A stretch of DNA of 64,000 nucleotides from Trematomus loennbergii (Eukaryota > Chordata > Actinopteri > Perciformes > Nototheniidae): the NCBI GenBank assembly GCA_012861695.1, contig JAAOOA010000028.1, forward strand, positions 8,720,470 to 8,784,469, in the 5' to 3' direction. The notes below the pieces were generated by a model. The model did not search any database, had not been told where the DNA came from, and saw nothing but the letters and a program-made list of their open reading frames with translations. A program made the position numbers and the translations under genes. Below are positions 37,830 through 51,400 of this stretch, in pieces; positions within the stretch are counted from its first letter, which is position 1; every line of letters begins with the position of its first letter.

Positions 37830-40800
37830 CGCCTTCAGAAATATAAACTCCGTTAATCCTCTCCTCGAAGTTAAATCTTGTCAATCTGACTCTCTGTGGT
37901 CTGGCGTTGGTTTCGTACAGACTTTGACCCTCCGGAGGGGAGGAATAACTTTTACAGCGAGAGGCGGTTCCTCTCCGTTTGATTGCTCACAGTTGCTGAT
38001 AACAGGCGGAGAAAGGAGGAGGTTCAATCCACGGTGAGCTGTAATATGCATGTGCAGTTTATTGTCTTCAGAACAAAAGAGTGGACTGAGAGGAAATCCT
38101 TCCAGAATCGGAAAAATATGTGTCCATATATGTGAATCTGAAGTGGTTATTTTTAGATAATGCTTGTTTTATAAAACAATCATATACAATAAATGTCCAC
38201 CTTGACTTTGCAGTGTGGGATTATCATGTGATTAAATCTACTTTTTCATATTTCTGATTTTGATGGTGATTTAGTTTATTTAAAAAGTATTGGATTCCTC
38301 AGAGACCAACTTTCCCACTCATCTGTTAAACATCACCTGTGCCTGTGAAATTCCCAGAGTGCAGCACTCATAAACGGTGATCTGCACACTGGACTGTGTA
38401 AATGTGTGTGGATCTAGGCGTTGGTGAGTTTGTTTAACAGGGAAACACAGAGGGAAAAAAAGTTGTTGTTGCCAGGATACATGAAACATTGAATCCTCAT
38501 GGTCAACAGTGTGTGGGAGAGAAGAAACAGTATCGGTAGGCTATTATCTTGCCTGATTAGGCCAATCGTTTCTACAACTAAATTCTGATGAATTTGTCTG
38601 ATGGTAGTGAGAGAGTGATTGCTTTTGGAGCAATAACCTTTTTATTCATTGGCTTCATCTTTATCAGCTTCTAACAGAAACATAAGCACAAAGGTGAATG
38701 GGTGGTTTTGACAGTTAAATATGATATGAGTCAAATACATAAAAAAATGTTGCACCTCAGAAAAACATTTTTGCACATTCTTGCACTGTGTGAGATTGTA
38801 GATATCAATTTCCTTAATCATAATTTAAAAGTATTGCGTTTCATGCCTGTCCAGATTGAGTGACCAAACCACATTTATTACATTCTGCCTAAATTGCCCC
38901 CAACAAAACACATTTCGTACATTTTGCCAAAATTGCCCACCAAAAAAACACATTCCTGTTTGTGAATATGGCTATTTTTATGGTATATTTGCTATCAGTA
39001 AGGCTATAATCTACGCATTAGTTGCACTAATGCAATGTAATATGTCAAAAATAAACAGTGTAACAATTTTCAGAAGACATTATCTTGCGAGCTGAATTAT
39101 ATATAATGTATGTCATATTTTCATATTTGGAAAGATAACACTATACTGCAGTTTTTTCCCCTGTAGGTACACCTCACAACTAATGGCAGCTTTATATTAC
39201 ATCATACCTTCAAAAAGTTAGTTTTTTGTTGAAACTCTTAAAGAGAGGAGTTGATTCAACCATCATTTATAAGGGTATACAACATATTTAAACATCTCTT
39301 AGCATATCTCAGTATAATTCAATAGTAAACATTACCATGAAGTTGAGTGAAACATTTCCAAAACAGTTTGAGCATGAGAGAACATTTTGTAATGGGATCA
39401 CAAGCTGTGATGCCAAATAGGGTCAGGGACTTTAAGTGGAGAGGGGCCAAGCGGTGGCCTGTGGGGGGGTAGGTGGCATTTTGACTCCATTGCTCGGGTC
39501 ACATCCAACTTCGAACTCAGCCTTTATTTTGATCCCATCAACACACCTGTAAAGTTTGGTGACTTCATCTCTAACGGTTGGGAGGCTATTAAGTTTACAA
39601 ATTACCAACACAGACTCATGAGGTGAAAACAATAGCTGTAGATGTTTCAGATGGGTGTGCCTGGCTCTAATAATCTGCTAACGTAAGTGGTTTCTGGCAA
39701 GCACAATTATTTTATGGTTGATTACAAAGTTTCATGCATTTCAATGTGACAATGACACACTAATAATCAGACAGTTGTTAGTCACGTATACTGTACGTCT
39801 AGAATCATCAGTGACCAACTTGTCTCACCCAAATACTAACCATCATATTTGACGTGAACGCTCCCACCCTGCCTCTCACTGGCACCCACCCAACAGGAGT
39901 GGTGAAAAGGGTGGAGCAGTTGCATTGTAACAAATGTTTTGATTGCAGCACAAATATGTCACTATCATAAATAAAAAAATTGGATCTGTCTTAGCCTTTA
40001 ATTACGTCAATGTGCCTGAACACATTATGAAGCGTACATATGAGTACACAATGATTCCTGGCAGCACACACGATTTCTTTCGTCATGCAGGCGGTTTTTG
40101 CCAAACTAGGTTTCACAACATCTTATTGATACAGGTGTCATACCTGGGAAGCTAATCAAAGTACCAAACAGATGTGTTCAAAAGACATAACAACCCCTGC
40201 TATCTTTTAAAGTTCAAAATGGAGACTGCTGAAAAATGTATCATCTTTAGCTTTTATTGATCTGTACTAATTAGCCGAAAGTCCATTATTCAGTATTGCT
40301 TTGGTTATGTAAAGAACCTAATACACCTGGTTTTACCACAGTATATCACAATGAGTGGAGAGTGTCGGAGTGAGAGGTCAGACATCCTGTCACCAATAGA
40401 ATAAGCAGAGACAAAATCAGTAGATTTGTCCAAACATATGTAAGATTTGTACTCGATACACACACAGAAGCCTGAGTGCAACTATAACTCACTTTCATTT
40501 TAGCTTGGGAGTGACACAAGAGGGTATTTTGCTGAGTCTGCTTTGCATATTAAGACACACAGCACCAAGCCCTTTCATTATGTCTACGCCCATGAGTCAC
40601 AACAGAGCAGTCTTCCTGACATTTTTCTCACCTTTCCTGTTGCAACTCCTACGTAACCTGACTTCCCTATGCACTTTTAAACAAGTCTCCCTACCCCATT
40701 ACACATATTTCTGGCTATGACCACTCTCAATTTTATCAGCAGTTTATACAGATAGTGAACGCTTCACTGTGGGAAGAGAGCCTCCCCCACACCAGGCTTC

Positions 40801-41584
40801 ATTCAGCTCACATTCCTGTGGCGTTAAGTGAGGAGTGCAATTCAGTTCCTCCTACCAGAATGCTCCAGTGGAGAGGAGGGGCACGCAGAGGTCACTCTCC
40901 GAGGAGACCTGTGACAGCTTTCTCAGCCCAGAAAAACAAACAAACAAAAAGTCATTTTCCCAAGAATGGCTAAAAAAAGAAGTGTTTTAGAGAAGGTTTT
41001 AATGTTTTACACTTTGACATTCACTTTAAAGCTAACACTACTAAAACCACCTGCTCAGCATCAATATTAATCATGAAATGTACCTGCAAAACATTACAGT
41101 GATTTTATATGCACTTATGCCACATGGTAGGCCAACACTAATATCATTCCATTTGACATTATAGTGTTTAGATTTGTTTGCATGTCTTGCAACGTTGTAT
41201 AATTTATTACAGAATGACATTAGTTGGCAGACTATTTGAGCAATGTTTCCCCCTGCTGGCAGAAAAAAACTATGTTTAAGGGCAAACTTTTTTACAAGTT
41301 GACGTGTGCTCCTCCTAGCAACAAGGTGCATTCGCCTCGCCTGCGGATCTCACCAGGGAGGATCTTAGTCTGGGTGTGGCAGCCAAGGTGTGTCTGTGTG
41401 TTGACTCACTGTCAGATACCAGGGCTTAGACTAAAGTCTGCACGTCCCATTCAGACAACAAGTGCAGGATCAGACGAGTTTCTTCTTCTTTTAACGCTGT
41501 GAAAATATATCCTCTGTCAGTCTTTAGACGGTCAACTGCCGGACGAGTTCCGCTTTACGGCAAAGTGCATTGAACGTCTCAAAA
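37830..41584. promoter_or_regulatory. Divergent upstream interval shared by desmoglein and desmocollin
   Basis: A 3.75-kb interval separates the two start codons, which point away from each other, so promoters and shared enhancers for both genes must lie within or near it. I see no exon. A 45-bp imperfect duplication with ACACATTTCGTACATTTTGC-type sequence lies at about 38868-38955. A CTCF-like motif lies at about 41249-41265. The desmocollin 5' UTR probably begins after about 41450. Confidence 0.55.
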
Positions 41585-42444
41585 ATGGCGAATGTTTTAA
41601 TTTTCAACCTCTGTTTGGCGTTGGTAAGTGATCCAGTTTATTTTGAATTCCTCTCCGAACAATTTTATCGATACACATGTGACGTAGGACTATCGTGTTA
41701 AGCGACTATATTTACGAGAATGTTATAATTTAATTACTTGCTATCAAAGGGATTGTCACAGGTATTTGGTTCGATATTTAGAAATTCACTTTAGGACCGA
41801 CTTTTTACTGTACTTCAGGTGCTGTCCGGTGTGGAGTCATGTTTTATTCCGGACTCTCTGTACATAATTGTGCCACGAACAATTCAGACCGGGCGAAAGA
41901 TCACTACAGGTACTTTTTGCTTCTCCACAAATTCTTTATAGAACACTTTAATATCCATTTCAGCTCGAATAATATCCTCCAGTATTGCCTGTCTGTTTAG
42001 TAGCCGCCCTTCACATTTACCCATTCACTCTCTCGCTTTTTTTAGTTGAAGTTGCCGACTGCGACACCAACTCTATGATCTTTACTTTGAGCGACCCGAA
42101 TTTCCAAATAAGACAGAATGGAGCAATAGAAGCTGTAAGGCCTGTTTCAGTGTCGGGAACAGGGCGGACATTTTCTGTGTGGGCCCGGGACAACAATGGA
42201 CCGGAAAGTGAGATGGTTGTCCACCTTGTGCACAGTGCAATACAGGAAAAAAAGGTAAGCTGTTGCAAGACTTTCCGAGTTTGTGTATCCTTTTATACAA
42301 CATGTATACATTAACGTGATTTACCTGTTTGTGTTACAGCAGAGTCCCTCAAACTATCTGAAGCGAGTCAAGAGACGTTGGAGTCCACCACCCTTCAACA
42401 TATTAGAGAATGATAAGGGACCTTATCCAAAAGCCATTGAAAAG
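41585..42444 (+). CDS. dsc2: Desmocollin exons 1-4: signal peptide and prodomain
   Basis: ATG in TCAAAAATGGCG. Exons 1-3 encode the signal peptide [17 protein letters not shown] and a prodomain including [20 protein letters not shown] and [13 protein letters not shown]. Exon 4 holds [19 protein letters not shown]. Cleavage after RVKR leaves Arg-Trp as the mature start, comparable to desmocollins that begin R-R-W or similar. Confidence 0.88.
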
Positions 42445-45400
42445 GTAATCTTGAAAATATAATATAATTTGCATTGTAGTGTTTATAAGCTTAAACACTG
42501 CCTCTCAAGTCTTTATGGCCGCATTTTCAATACATGTCCAAATATTCACTTTGTTTTCCTCTACCTGCACTTGCCCCCCTTTTCACTCCCCTCCCCCCAA
42601 CCTAGAAAAGTCTATTATCACATTACTTCCAGCTGTCTTTATGCAGTGATTTATTCCTCTAGACATAACGAAATTGTCTCTTGAAACATATTTAATTGTG
42701 TTATCATTTTGGGTTTCTGTTTTAGATTGTGTCGGACTCTGAAGCCCAGCATGAAGTGTACTACACCATCAGTGGACCGGGTGTCAATCAGCATCCAGTA
42801 GGAGTGTTTTCTCTTAACAGGGATACTGGGATGTTGACTATACACAAACCTGTTGATCGTGAGGAATTCCCAAGGTTTAAAGTAAGTGTAAAATTGGGCT
42901 GCAACATATGATACATGTCTTGGTGGATTCATCTGGAGATCATCTTAAAAAACAATTGATCCCAAAGTCAAACATTTAGATTCAACCCTTAATTTAAATA
43001 ATTCAAATTTCACATTGCATTCAGTCACACTTTAAAAGGCTAATCTGACATTGAAAATAAATGAAATCCTATAACATACTTTGCACTTCTAACTTGCACT
43101 TCACTTTTTTTTTGTTACAGTTAACGACCAGAGTTTTCAACAAAATAACTAACGAGGAGACAGACCTGCCTTTGCCCATTCAAATAGAAGTAGATGATGT
43201 GAATGACAACGTTCCAACATTCAAAGACCCACTACAATTCACAGTGCTTGAGCTCAGCCCCGCAGGTGAGGAACATGAACAACACAGCAGTTAATTCTGG
43301 TCTTCAGTGTGGGAGATAATAAACTGGATGATTCTGTTTTACACTACAGGGACAATTGTGGGGAAGGTGAATGCTGTCGACAGAGACCAAGGGGGAAGCC
43401 TCCACGTCAAGATCAAGTACACTCTTGAGAATGGATTCAACCGGTTTGCCATTCACCCAGTCACTGGTGTCATCACCACAACCACTAACACCCTGGATAG
43501 AGAGGTGAACACAAGCACCATTCTATTTTATATTTAGACTGAACTACTACAAATGCTTTATCTTGGTAGTTTCTTTCCTCAACATAACATGTTATTTACC
43601 TTTTTCTCATGTCATTTTCTCACCTGTTTATTAGGTACAAGACAAGTATTTGGTGATAGTAAAAATCAAAGACATGGACGGTGCAACTACAGGTCTGTCC
43701 AACACAGGAACAGCAACCATTACTCTCGCTGATATCAACGACAACCCGCCAACTTTCACAGAAACTTCTGTAAGTGATAAGCCAATACATAATACAAATA
43801 AATCTGAATATTTCAGTTCTTAAAACAAACTCGTAATGTTTTGACAGTGACAGTACAATCAAACACCACAGGTGTGTTTTATATAAAGTCAGTGTTTGGA
43901 ACCTTACTAAAACATTGGTTGTCTAATTTAAGTAACACACTTTTTGTTTCCTTTCAGTATGCAGTCAATGTCCCAGAAAACGAAAAGGAAACACTTATCC
44001 TCAGAATTCCCATTGAAGATAAAGATTTAATAAAACACCAAACTGGATTTCCAAATTTGTCATACCAAAGGAAATGAACAAGGAAATTTCAGGATTGACA
44101 CTGACCCCAACACAAACGAGGGGCTTCTGTATGTCTCAAAGGTGAGTGAGATCTCCTATTATAAGATGTAGTTGTGATATAATAATAAATAATAGACTTA
44201 CTGCACATGGAAAGCCTGTAACCTGTGAAGAGACAACTGATTTTTGTTTACAATACTTCCCTTCCTGTTTTTCCAGCCCTTAGATTACGAGCAGAACAAA
44301 AATGTGAAGCTTGAGATTATGGCACGTAATGAAGCTGAACTGGCTGGCACCACATCCATATGGGTGTCCATCCCTGTGGATGTCAAAGTCGTCAATGAAG
44401 ATGAGGGTCCGGCCTTCACGGCTCCTACTGTCCGCTACAATGTCAAAGAGAACACAGCCAACGGCACACTGATAGGAAGTTACATTGCTCGCGATCCTGA
44501 GACCAAGAGCAGCAACGGCATCAAGTAAGCAATCTTACTTCATATTTTTCTGGGAGAAATTAACTTTACTGCAGTGAAGGATGACTCATAATAGACACAA
44601 TTCCAGCCAATGATTAAGACCCCAACTTTATGTGTGTGTTTCTTAATTTAAACACTGGAGGGCAGACTTTCACTGCTGAACGGAATAATGTGCTCCTAAT
44701 AAACAATGACTTTCCCCCCCCCCTCTCTCAGGTATTACAAGACCACAGACCCAGCTTCATGGATCAACATCGACAGAGATAACGGAGAGCTGAGGGTGGC
44801 GAACACAATTGACAGAGAGTCACACTATGTCCATGATGGAATTTACAACATCACCGTGAAGGCTGTTGATGCTAGTAAGTTGCTTGTGAATGCCGCACAT
44901 TTCCTTGTCATTGATTTCTACAGTATGAGTCATGGACTTTTTACAGAGGCCAAACTGTTTTTATAACACAACAAAAATAACTTCCTTACTCGTATCGTAC
45001 CAGTTTAATTTCAAATCATGTCAGACTTCATGTCTTTTGCTTGTATTGTTACACCAGCCGAAAGTTATTAGGAACACTAGCTCCACCCTAAGTATCTGTC
45101 CAAACAAACAGCACATCCTGAGAACACCTGTAACACCTGTAACTAGGTAACAAGTCATCTACAATGACTCACAGTTCTCTGATGTGATGGTGAAAATTGG
45201 GCTCATATCCCAGATGCTTGTCAGAATTGTTTTTTTCCCACCAAACAAAACCTGAATAGAAACTCACACTAAGCCAAAATGCAGCCAACTTGGTCCATCT
45301 AATTTTCTTTGTTCATGCATCGACATGCCCTATTTAATCTTTTAAATAAATATTAACGTAACACTTTTCTCAGGCTTAAAGACAGGAATAGGAACAGTCA

Positions 45401-47903
45401 TTATTGTGGTGGAGGATGTCAACGACCACATGCCGACGTTTCCCACCAGCGAGATGGTGGTCTGTGAGCAGGTCGGGCAGCTGGGCTCTGTGCTGGTTGT
45501 GGCTGAAGACCACGACCAGTCTCCCTTTTCCTCCCCCTTCAGCTTCAGTCTGCCAAACGATAACGACGGCAAATGGTCTTTGACTAAATATAATGGTAAG
45601 TGGTTGTACTTTGATTTTATTGTATTAAAATCTTCTCTAAAACACATTTCATTTTTGTGAGAGGTGTCAGAATAATCTATTACACAGAATCCAACAGAGT
45701 ATTAGTGAAGGAGTGAGAGTCAGGCATAATGTTGATTATTGACAGCTTCACTGATTTCTGAGGCTGATCCCAATATAAGGTGGAAGAGGACTTTGATTTT
45801 TTAGAGAAGTAAAACTAGCAATACTATAAAATATAAGCCTCTGCAAGTCCTGCATTAAAACATGTACTTATAGTTATAAAAGTCTAAGTTGCTATATATC
45901 ATTTTATATATAACTATAGCTGACATTTTATAGTTGAACAATTTATCTTGCGAACTTAACTTAATGCTGACACTCTTTCTAAATCGTTCAAAGATATCTT
46001 CTGTAATGCAATTTATAATAAGCCGACATAAGCGGTCACACAATATGTGTATGATAAACTGATATTTAATCATATTAAACGTTTGAGCAGTTGTGCTATA
46101 GTATGTGTTTGCATATATAAATTGATCTTTACGTGAAGTATCTTTGTTAAAAACATATTCTTTACCCTCTGAAAACTTCAATTGATGTTCAAAATGATCC
46201 GCAGTATGCTACGTTGCTATTTCTACGACAAATGTGTAGAATCTCCATCTTATTTTCCACATTTTGGTCCCCAGACACGGCAGCTACGTTGAAGCATGTG
46301 AAAGACCTTCCTACAGGGATATATGAAGTCCCACTGGACGTTACAGATCTGCAGGGCTCTGGTAAAACTCAGGTGGCTCAGGTGAGGATCTGCGAGTGCA
46401 GGAATGGAGCCTGCTTGGACAAGGACCACTCTGTGTCTTTAGGCCCTTTGGGAATACTGGCTCTGCTGCTGCCTCTGTTGCTCCTCCTGCTGCTCGGTGA
46501 GTCGCCCCCCCCCCGCTCTGCTCCTGCCAGCACAATTGTGAAGCTACACTGTGTAGATAATGAAACAGGAAATTGTGCTCATGCATTTGTAAAAGTGTCA
46601 AAAAGAGTACTAGAAAGTTCAAGGTTCTTTTACTGAATTATGCATGGTATATTGGGCACAGTGCGATGATGTGAGGTAGTTTAATACAAGGTAATGTGAC
46701 AGTGTGCTCACTCCTGTGATGCCTTCCACACAGGAAGCCCTGTTTGTTATAACATGCATTCCTTTGTGCATTCATTTCTAACATGTTTCCTTTGTTATCG
46801 CAGGCTTGCTGCTCGCCATTTTCTGCACGACAAAGAGAAAGAATATAGAACTGGAAGATGAAGGAAACAGTGGAGGAATCCTGATCAAATCAAACACGGA
46901 GGCCCCAGGGGAAGAAGTGGTAAGAATGTCATTATGAAAGCATTGCCTGGGCTCAAACCCTTGTTAAAAAAGTTTTAAACTTCATTCATGTAGTTAAATT
47001 CCAATGACTCATTCAAATGTTTTTCTTTTACAGGATTCAAGTCTCATCACTATCCCCATCAACGGGGGGGAAGTTACAAAGGGCTCATATCAGGGGGATT
47101 TTGGGACTGCAGGAGGAGCATGGAAAGGGAACGGAGGCTTGCAAGAGGAGGCGATATATACGAAAAATGTCCAAGGCGATATGCAAGATTTCTATACCAC
47201 CCGGTATGAGCAGTACGGTCAACAGCAAGGTCTTGGTAGTGGTCAGGGTAGTGGAATGGCCTTTGACAGCAGACTCCACACCCAGGACTCCACCTTTCTC
47301 CACAACTGGCAAACAAATGGCCGCTATCTAGACCAGGTAATAAAGTTTCATAGTTTTTTTTAAGTGAAAATGTTCATTATATATTAATTATATGAAAAAG
47401 AGGTGTCAGGAAGCACAGAAAGTGGGAGCAGAATTAAATATGTCCAGATGTGACCACCTTTTCTTCTTCCCTCAGGTTTAATAACTTCTGTGTTATATAA
47501 TCTTGTTCTCTAAGCCAGGATAGTATCCTCAATAAACTTTAATATTTCTCAACTTCCTGGCGAGAGATATTATTTCTCTTCGTAATATCTGACTGCCAGT
47601 CATATCCTGAGCAGACTTCTGTTATCACATGGTGTAATATCTCCCCCTTCTATCGCTCACACTGACAAATAACACGCTTCCTCTTCCTCCCCCTTTGTCT
47701 TGTAGAAACTGGACTACTTTGGAACAGAGGAGGACGGGCGGTACGCAGACGACGTCATCCACTCCTACGGGTTTGAGGGGGTGGGCTCTGCAGCTGGCTC
47801 TGTGGGATGCTGCAGTGACTTTGGCGACAACGATAACCTCGACTTCGTCAACACGCTCGGACCAAAGTTCAAAACTCTGTCAGAGGTCTGTAGAAAGACA
47901 TGA
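41585..47903 (+). CDS. dsc2: Desmocollin (desmosomal cadherin), 16 exons, two one-base losses in exon 9
   Basis: Partner of desmoglein in desmosomal adhesion. Exons: 41585-41623, 41819-41909, 42046-42254, 42340-42444, 42726-42881, 43121-43265, 43350-43504, 43635-43769, 43958-44141, 44277-44524, 44732-44874, 45374-45595, 46275-46496, 46804-46919, 47034-47336, 47706-47903, about 890 residues. It has a signal peptide, a prodomain of about 105 residues (long, as in desmocollins), a furin-type site RVKR (122-125) before RW (mature Trp2), DVNDNVP and DINDNPP calcium motifs, a membrane helix near residues 668-695, and the tail [20 protein letters not shown]...[12 protein letters not shown]. The long prodomain and short tail separate it from desmoglein. 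Phases agree at every junction except exon 9, which needs two added bases. The paralog number is inferred. Confidence 0.93.
42726..45595 (+). CDS. dsc2: Desmocollin exons 5-12: extracellular cadherin repeats
   Basis: It includes [54 protein letters not shown] and [13 protein letters not shown]. In exon 9 (43958-44141, 184 bp) the frame fails after EDKDLIK. Adding one A in the A run near 44033 and one near 44063 gives [19 protein letters not shown] and a 186-bp exon, the length expected for the matching desmoglein exon after its own one-base repair. Confidence 0.87.
46275..47336 (+). CDS. dsc2: Desmocollin exons 13-15: transmembrane helix and cytoplasmic anchor
   Basis: Exon 13 (46275-46496) encodes [15 protein letters not shown], then [20 protein letters not shown]. 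Exon 14 (46804-46919) continues [20 protein letters not shown], the stop-transfer basic cluster. Exon 15 (47034-47336) encodes [20 protein letters not shown] and a Gly/Gln/Tyr-rich stretch, ending YLDQ. Confidence 0.87.
47706..47903 (+). CDS. dsc2: Desmocollin exon 16: plakoglobin-binding tail and stop
   Basis: The acceptor is GTCTTGTAG. It encodes 65 residues including [20 protein letters not shown] and [20 protein letters not shown], ending [15 protein letters not shown], with a stop at 47901-47903. This is the 'a'-form type tail that retains the plakoglobin-binding segment. No alternative short-form exon was identified. Confidence 0.9.
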   Translation, partial: KLDYFGTEEDGRYADDVIHSYGFEGVGSAAGSVGCCSDFGDNDNLDFVNTLGPKFKTLSEVCRKT

Positions 47904-48430
47904 ACAATGGAACGCAAAAACGAATGGTGTTAATGCCTCACTGTACAGGATGTAGAGAGGCCTGAGCGCTTGGTATGCCCCTGAACATGAATGAGAAAAA
48001 GAACAATCTGGCAGCGTCACTGTGTGCTATGCTATCGCTTTTTGTTGTTAGTTTGGCTTTTTGGGAGAAAAATATTGTTGCACTGAAAACTATGCAAATG
48101 CAGTCAGTTGTACATATTTTGTGTTTGTTATGTGCTGTCCATATATCCATAAGCTTAGCCTGCTTCTCCTTGTGAAAGGTCGCGGGAGGGGGGCTTCTTT
48201 TGCAGGGTCATAATGGTAATTGTATTGATGTATGCAGCGCAGGGCTGATGGGTTTTTCTATCTGTTGAATGAGTCCTAACTTTGGCTATTTTGGATTTGT
48301 AAATAATCTCTGTTCACTGTCTATGACATTAAGTTGCATTTGAGTGGCTGACTTTAAATTGCTTGCAAAATTATGTAGTTTTGATATGTTTTTTTAAAGA
48401 AAAGAAAACCAATAAATAACTAAATGAAAT
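47904..48430 (+). other. Desmocollin 3' UTR
   Basis: Non-coding and AT-rich, with AATAAA at 48411-48416 about 510 bases after the stop. This is the best candidate poly(A) signal. Confidence 0.5.
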
Positions 48431-51400
48431 AAGACAATACTTTAACTCACATCTTTATTACTTCACACGCATACTTCCTTTCAAATAACATTTTCCGAGT
48501 TATTAATCAGTTTGATTTGTCATTAACTGCTTTTCCAAATTATACTAGTAATTTTCTGACTAAACACATTCCTGTGTTCTGGCTCTTGACCGTTCATTGG
48601 GCGTAGTTCAGCCCTGTGTGTCATTGAGGATGGTTCAACATACCGACGGTAATCCTGTGAAAGTCAGCATAAGGGCGTGAATGTGATGAGTGAGATGTTA
48701 CTGTCACTGCATGCTACTCTGTAAATACATGAATGACTAGACACAAGTAAAGCTATACAGATCAGAAAAATGTTGTTGAACCTGCTAATATAAAGGAATC
48801 TTGACATATGTGTATATTAAGTTGTAATTGTGCATGGCCATTAAATAATGTTTCTCTTGGTGCTACAGTAGCAAAGATTATATAAATGTATTTGAATAGA
48901 ATTTTAAGATTTCAATTGTTTTTTAAAGTTATCTGTAACTCAACAATATGCCCTAAAGACTGCATACCAATGTTACAGTGTGTTTTATATTAGAATTAAC
49001 TTAGAACATTAAATAAAAGAAGCTTTCTCGTACAGTTTGGCCTCTGTACTTTGGCAGAAGGTCTGACAGGCTGTAAAAGCAGGAACAGAGTTTCTTTGTG
49101 CCCGGTCTCTGTGTGCTCGGGTGAATGATTTACTGGGTGTGGCACTCTGAACCCGCACAATGGAAAGTGCAGTTTGTCTGCAAAGCTTATCATCGCCTGG
49201 CTAATATTTACCAGCAGTTTTCTGCAGATCAAGTCAGTACACGTAAATGTAATTGTGCTTTTCCCTGTAATAAAGCTATTTCCTCCATGCCTACTGACTG
49301 TACCTGTTGCCCCACAGTTTGCACCATGCTTTTTTACTTCTGTCGTCTTTTTACAGTTTAATTCTGTCATCTTTAAAACTGATTTTCCATTAACAGGAAA
49401 GGAACGGCATGGTCCAATTAATGTCCCTTTTAATTTATTCATATTTAAAATAGTGATATAATTCTGCAGATAACAAGCTTAGCTACATTATGCACAGACC
49501 TCCATGAATAAATAATAACATATTACAAATGTATTGAAACCCAAATTGAAATCCCCCATGAGTTCTGAATGCTATTAAGCTTTGGCTTACTATGGATTAT
49601 TAATTTATAGATAATGTAAAAAAAGCATTGGTCCTCGTAAACAATTCACCAACTATTATTTAGATGTCATGCAGATCATGCATCAGTGTGATGAATTACA
49701 CATGTGAAGCTGGAAATATAATTAGAGGGTCCAGAAAGGACCATCTGTCATGTGATTGTGTTGATGAGTATTACGGATGACAGCAGAGAGCAGGGGGGTG
49801 AGGGGGAAAGGGAAATTAAATCATGGAATGAAACTCGTCTCACTACCATCAAACACTGGAATCTTGTTAAAAATACAACAATATTATCTGCGCTGATTAC
49901 AAGAATACTGTCACAATTACAGGAGGATGTGAACGAGATGGGAACATCAAGGCTTTTTGCTCAAAATCCCACCGGGGCCAATTAGTAGAATCTTGAAAAG
50001 TCACTTAACTCAAAATAATGAAAATAAGCAGTTAACCCAAATATCTAAAGAAGGCACAGACGGGAGCTCTATTAGCCCTATTTTACTAGTAAACAGTCTT
50101 TTCTTCTTTTTTTAATTAATGCCCTCTGCAGAAATAAAACGCTTTTGTGCAAAACTGCTATTCTGCAGGGATTTGAATTTCCTAAGAAAATTTGGAAATA
50201 CATTCTTCCTACCACCATTTTACACAGAGCCAGATATTTACCATGTATGACGGATCCTGCTCTCTGCTGTGTTGTTACTAACAATCTGGTGACAGTAATG
50301 ACACAGCGTTTGGACTTGAGAGTTAAACAGCATACATCATTTGACACACAGTTTATTTACAGAGATGTGTCATGAGGCTGTGAAATGTATCATGGAAGTT
50401 CAAACTGAGCACCGAGGAGGAAGACGTTTGACATGCTGGTAGCAGATCTCACGTAATAAGATGCCTCTTTTGGCCTCACTCTTTAACCCACTTACTTGCA
50501 TTTCACACAAATTGTACTTAGCAAAATTGAAGCATTTTTGTAGAGGCTTACTGCACAACACAACATGCTCAGCTGTTATAACATATGGTGTGTGTGTGTG
50601 TTGTGTGCCATGGGAGCCTCATGGCAAAAATACCTTTGCGGCAATTAAAACAACAAATTTGGATCATTTCTTTGAGGATTATCAAGTGCATTCCTATTTG
50701 AAGCAATGGCACTGATAAGCAACATAATTCAATAGACCACTTTGTGTGTCCACTCTTATCAGAGCTGCTTGAGCCATCACTTCCAGTCACTTCTGTAAAG
50801 ATGCAATTAATTCTAAAGCAGTAGCGTGAAATTAATTTATTGCTAGTAATTAGTTTTCGGCATACTGTGAAAACAATCTCTCTAGATAGGGTGTTTTCGC
50901 CTCCCACCAGAGAATCTGAGGACACTTGGCTCCATCTGAGCTCAATATGGAGTGGAGCCTTCAGCTGCCAAGAGCGCAGAAACTTCTTAACCCCCTGTTG
51001 ACTCGGGCCTCAGGATTTATAGTTTTAAATGACATCTGCAAGATATTTGACTTGCTGTGAATGCACACGACAGTAATTTCTTCATCGTGTGCCTGGGGAA
51101 AAAAACACAAACCAGGCCATGATTATAAGGAATTTAGGTTGGTTTGTGATTAATTAAATTGCAAAATATGTGTGTGTACATTCAACAGGTCAAATCATTT
51201 TTGATACATTCATGAAAGCGACGACAATTACATTATTTATGTGTCACTAATCAAACATGATTCATTTGCATTTTCCTCTTAAAAGGCTGTTATGAATACA
51301 AGATGTTATTGTTGTCACTGCCACTAGGTGTCAGAGTTACCTCTTGTCTGAGTTTGGAGATGGCTCAGGGGGGAATATTTTAAAAAAGGTGGCTGATTTC

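Noticed and set aside
39432..39632. 66-codon minus-strand open frame with protein-like composition
   Set aside because: No splice partners and no recognised domain; may be a fragment of an old repeat, but support is too weak to annotate.
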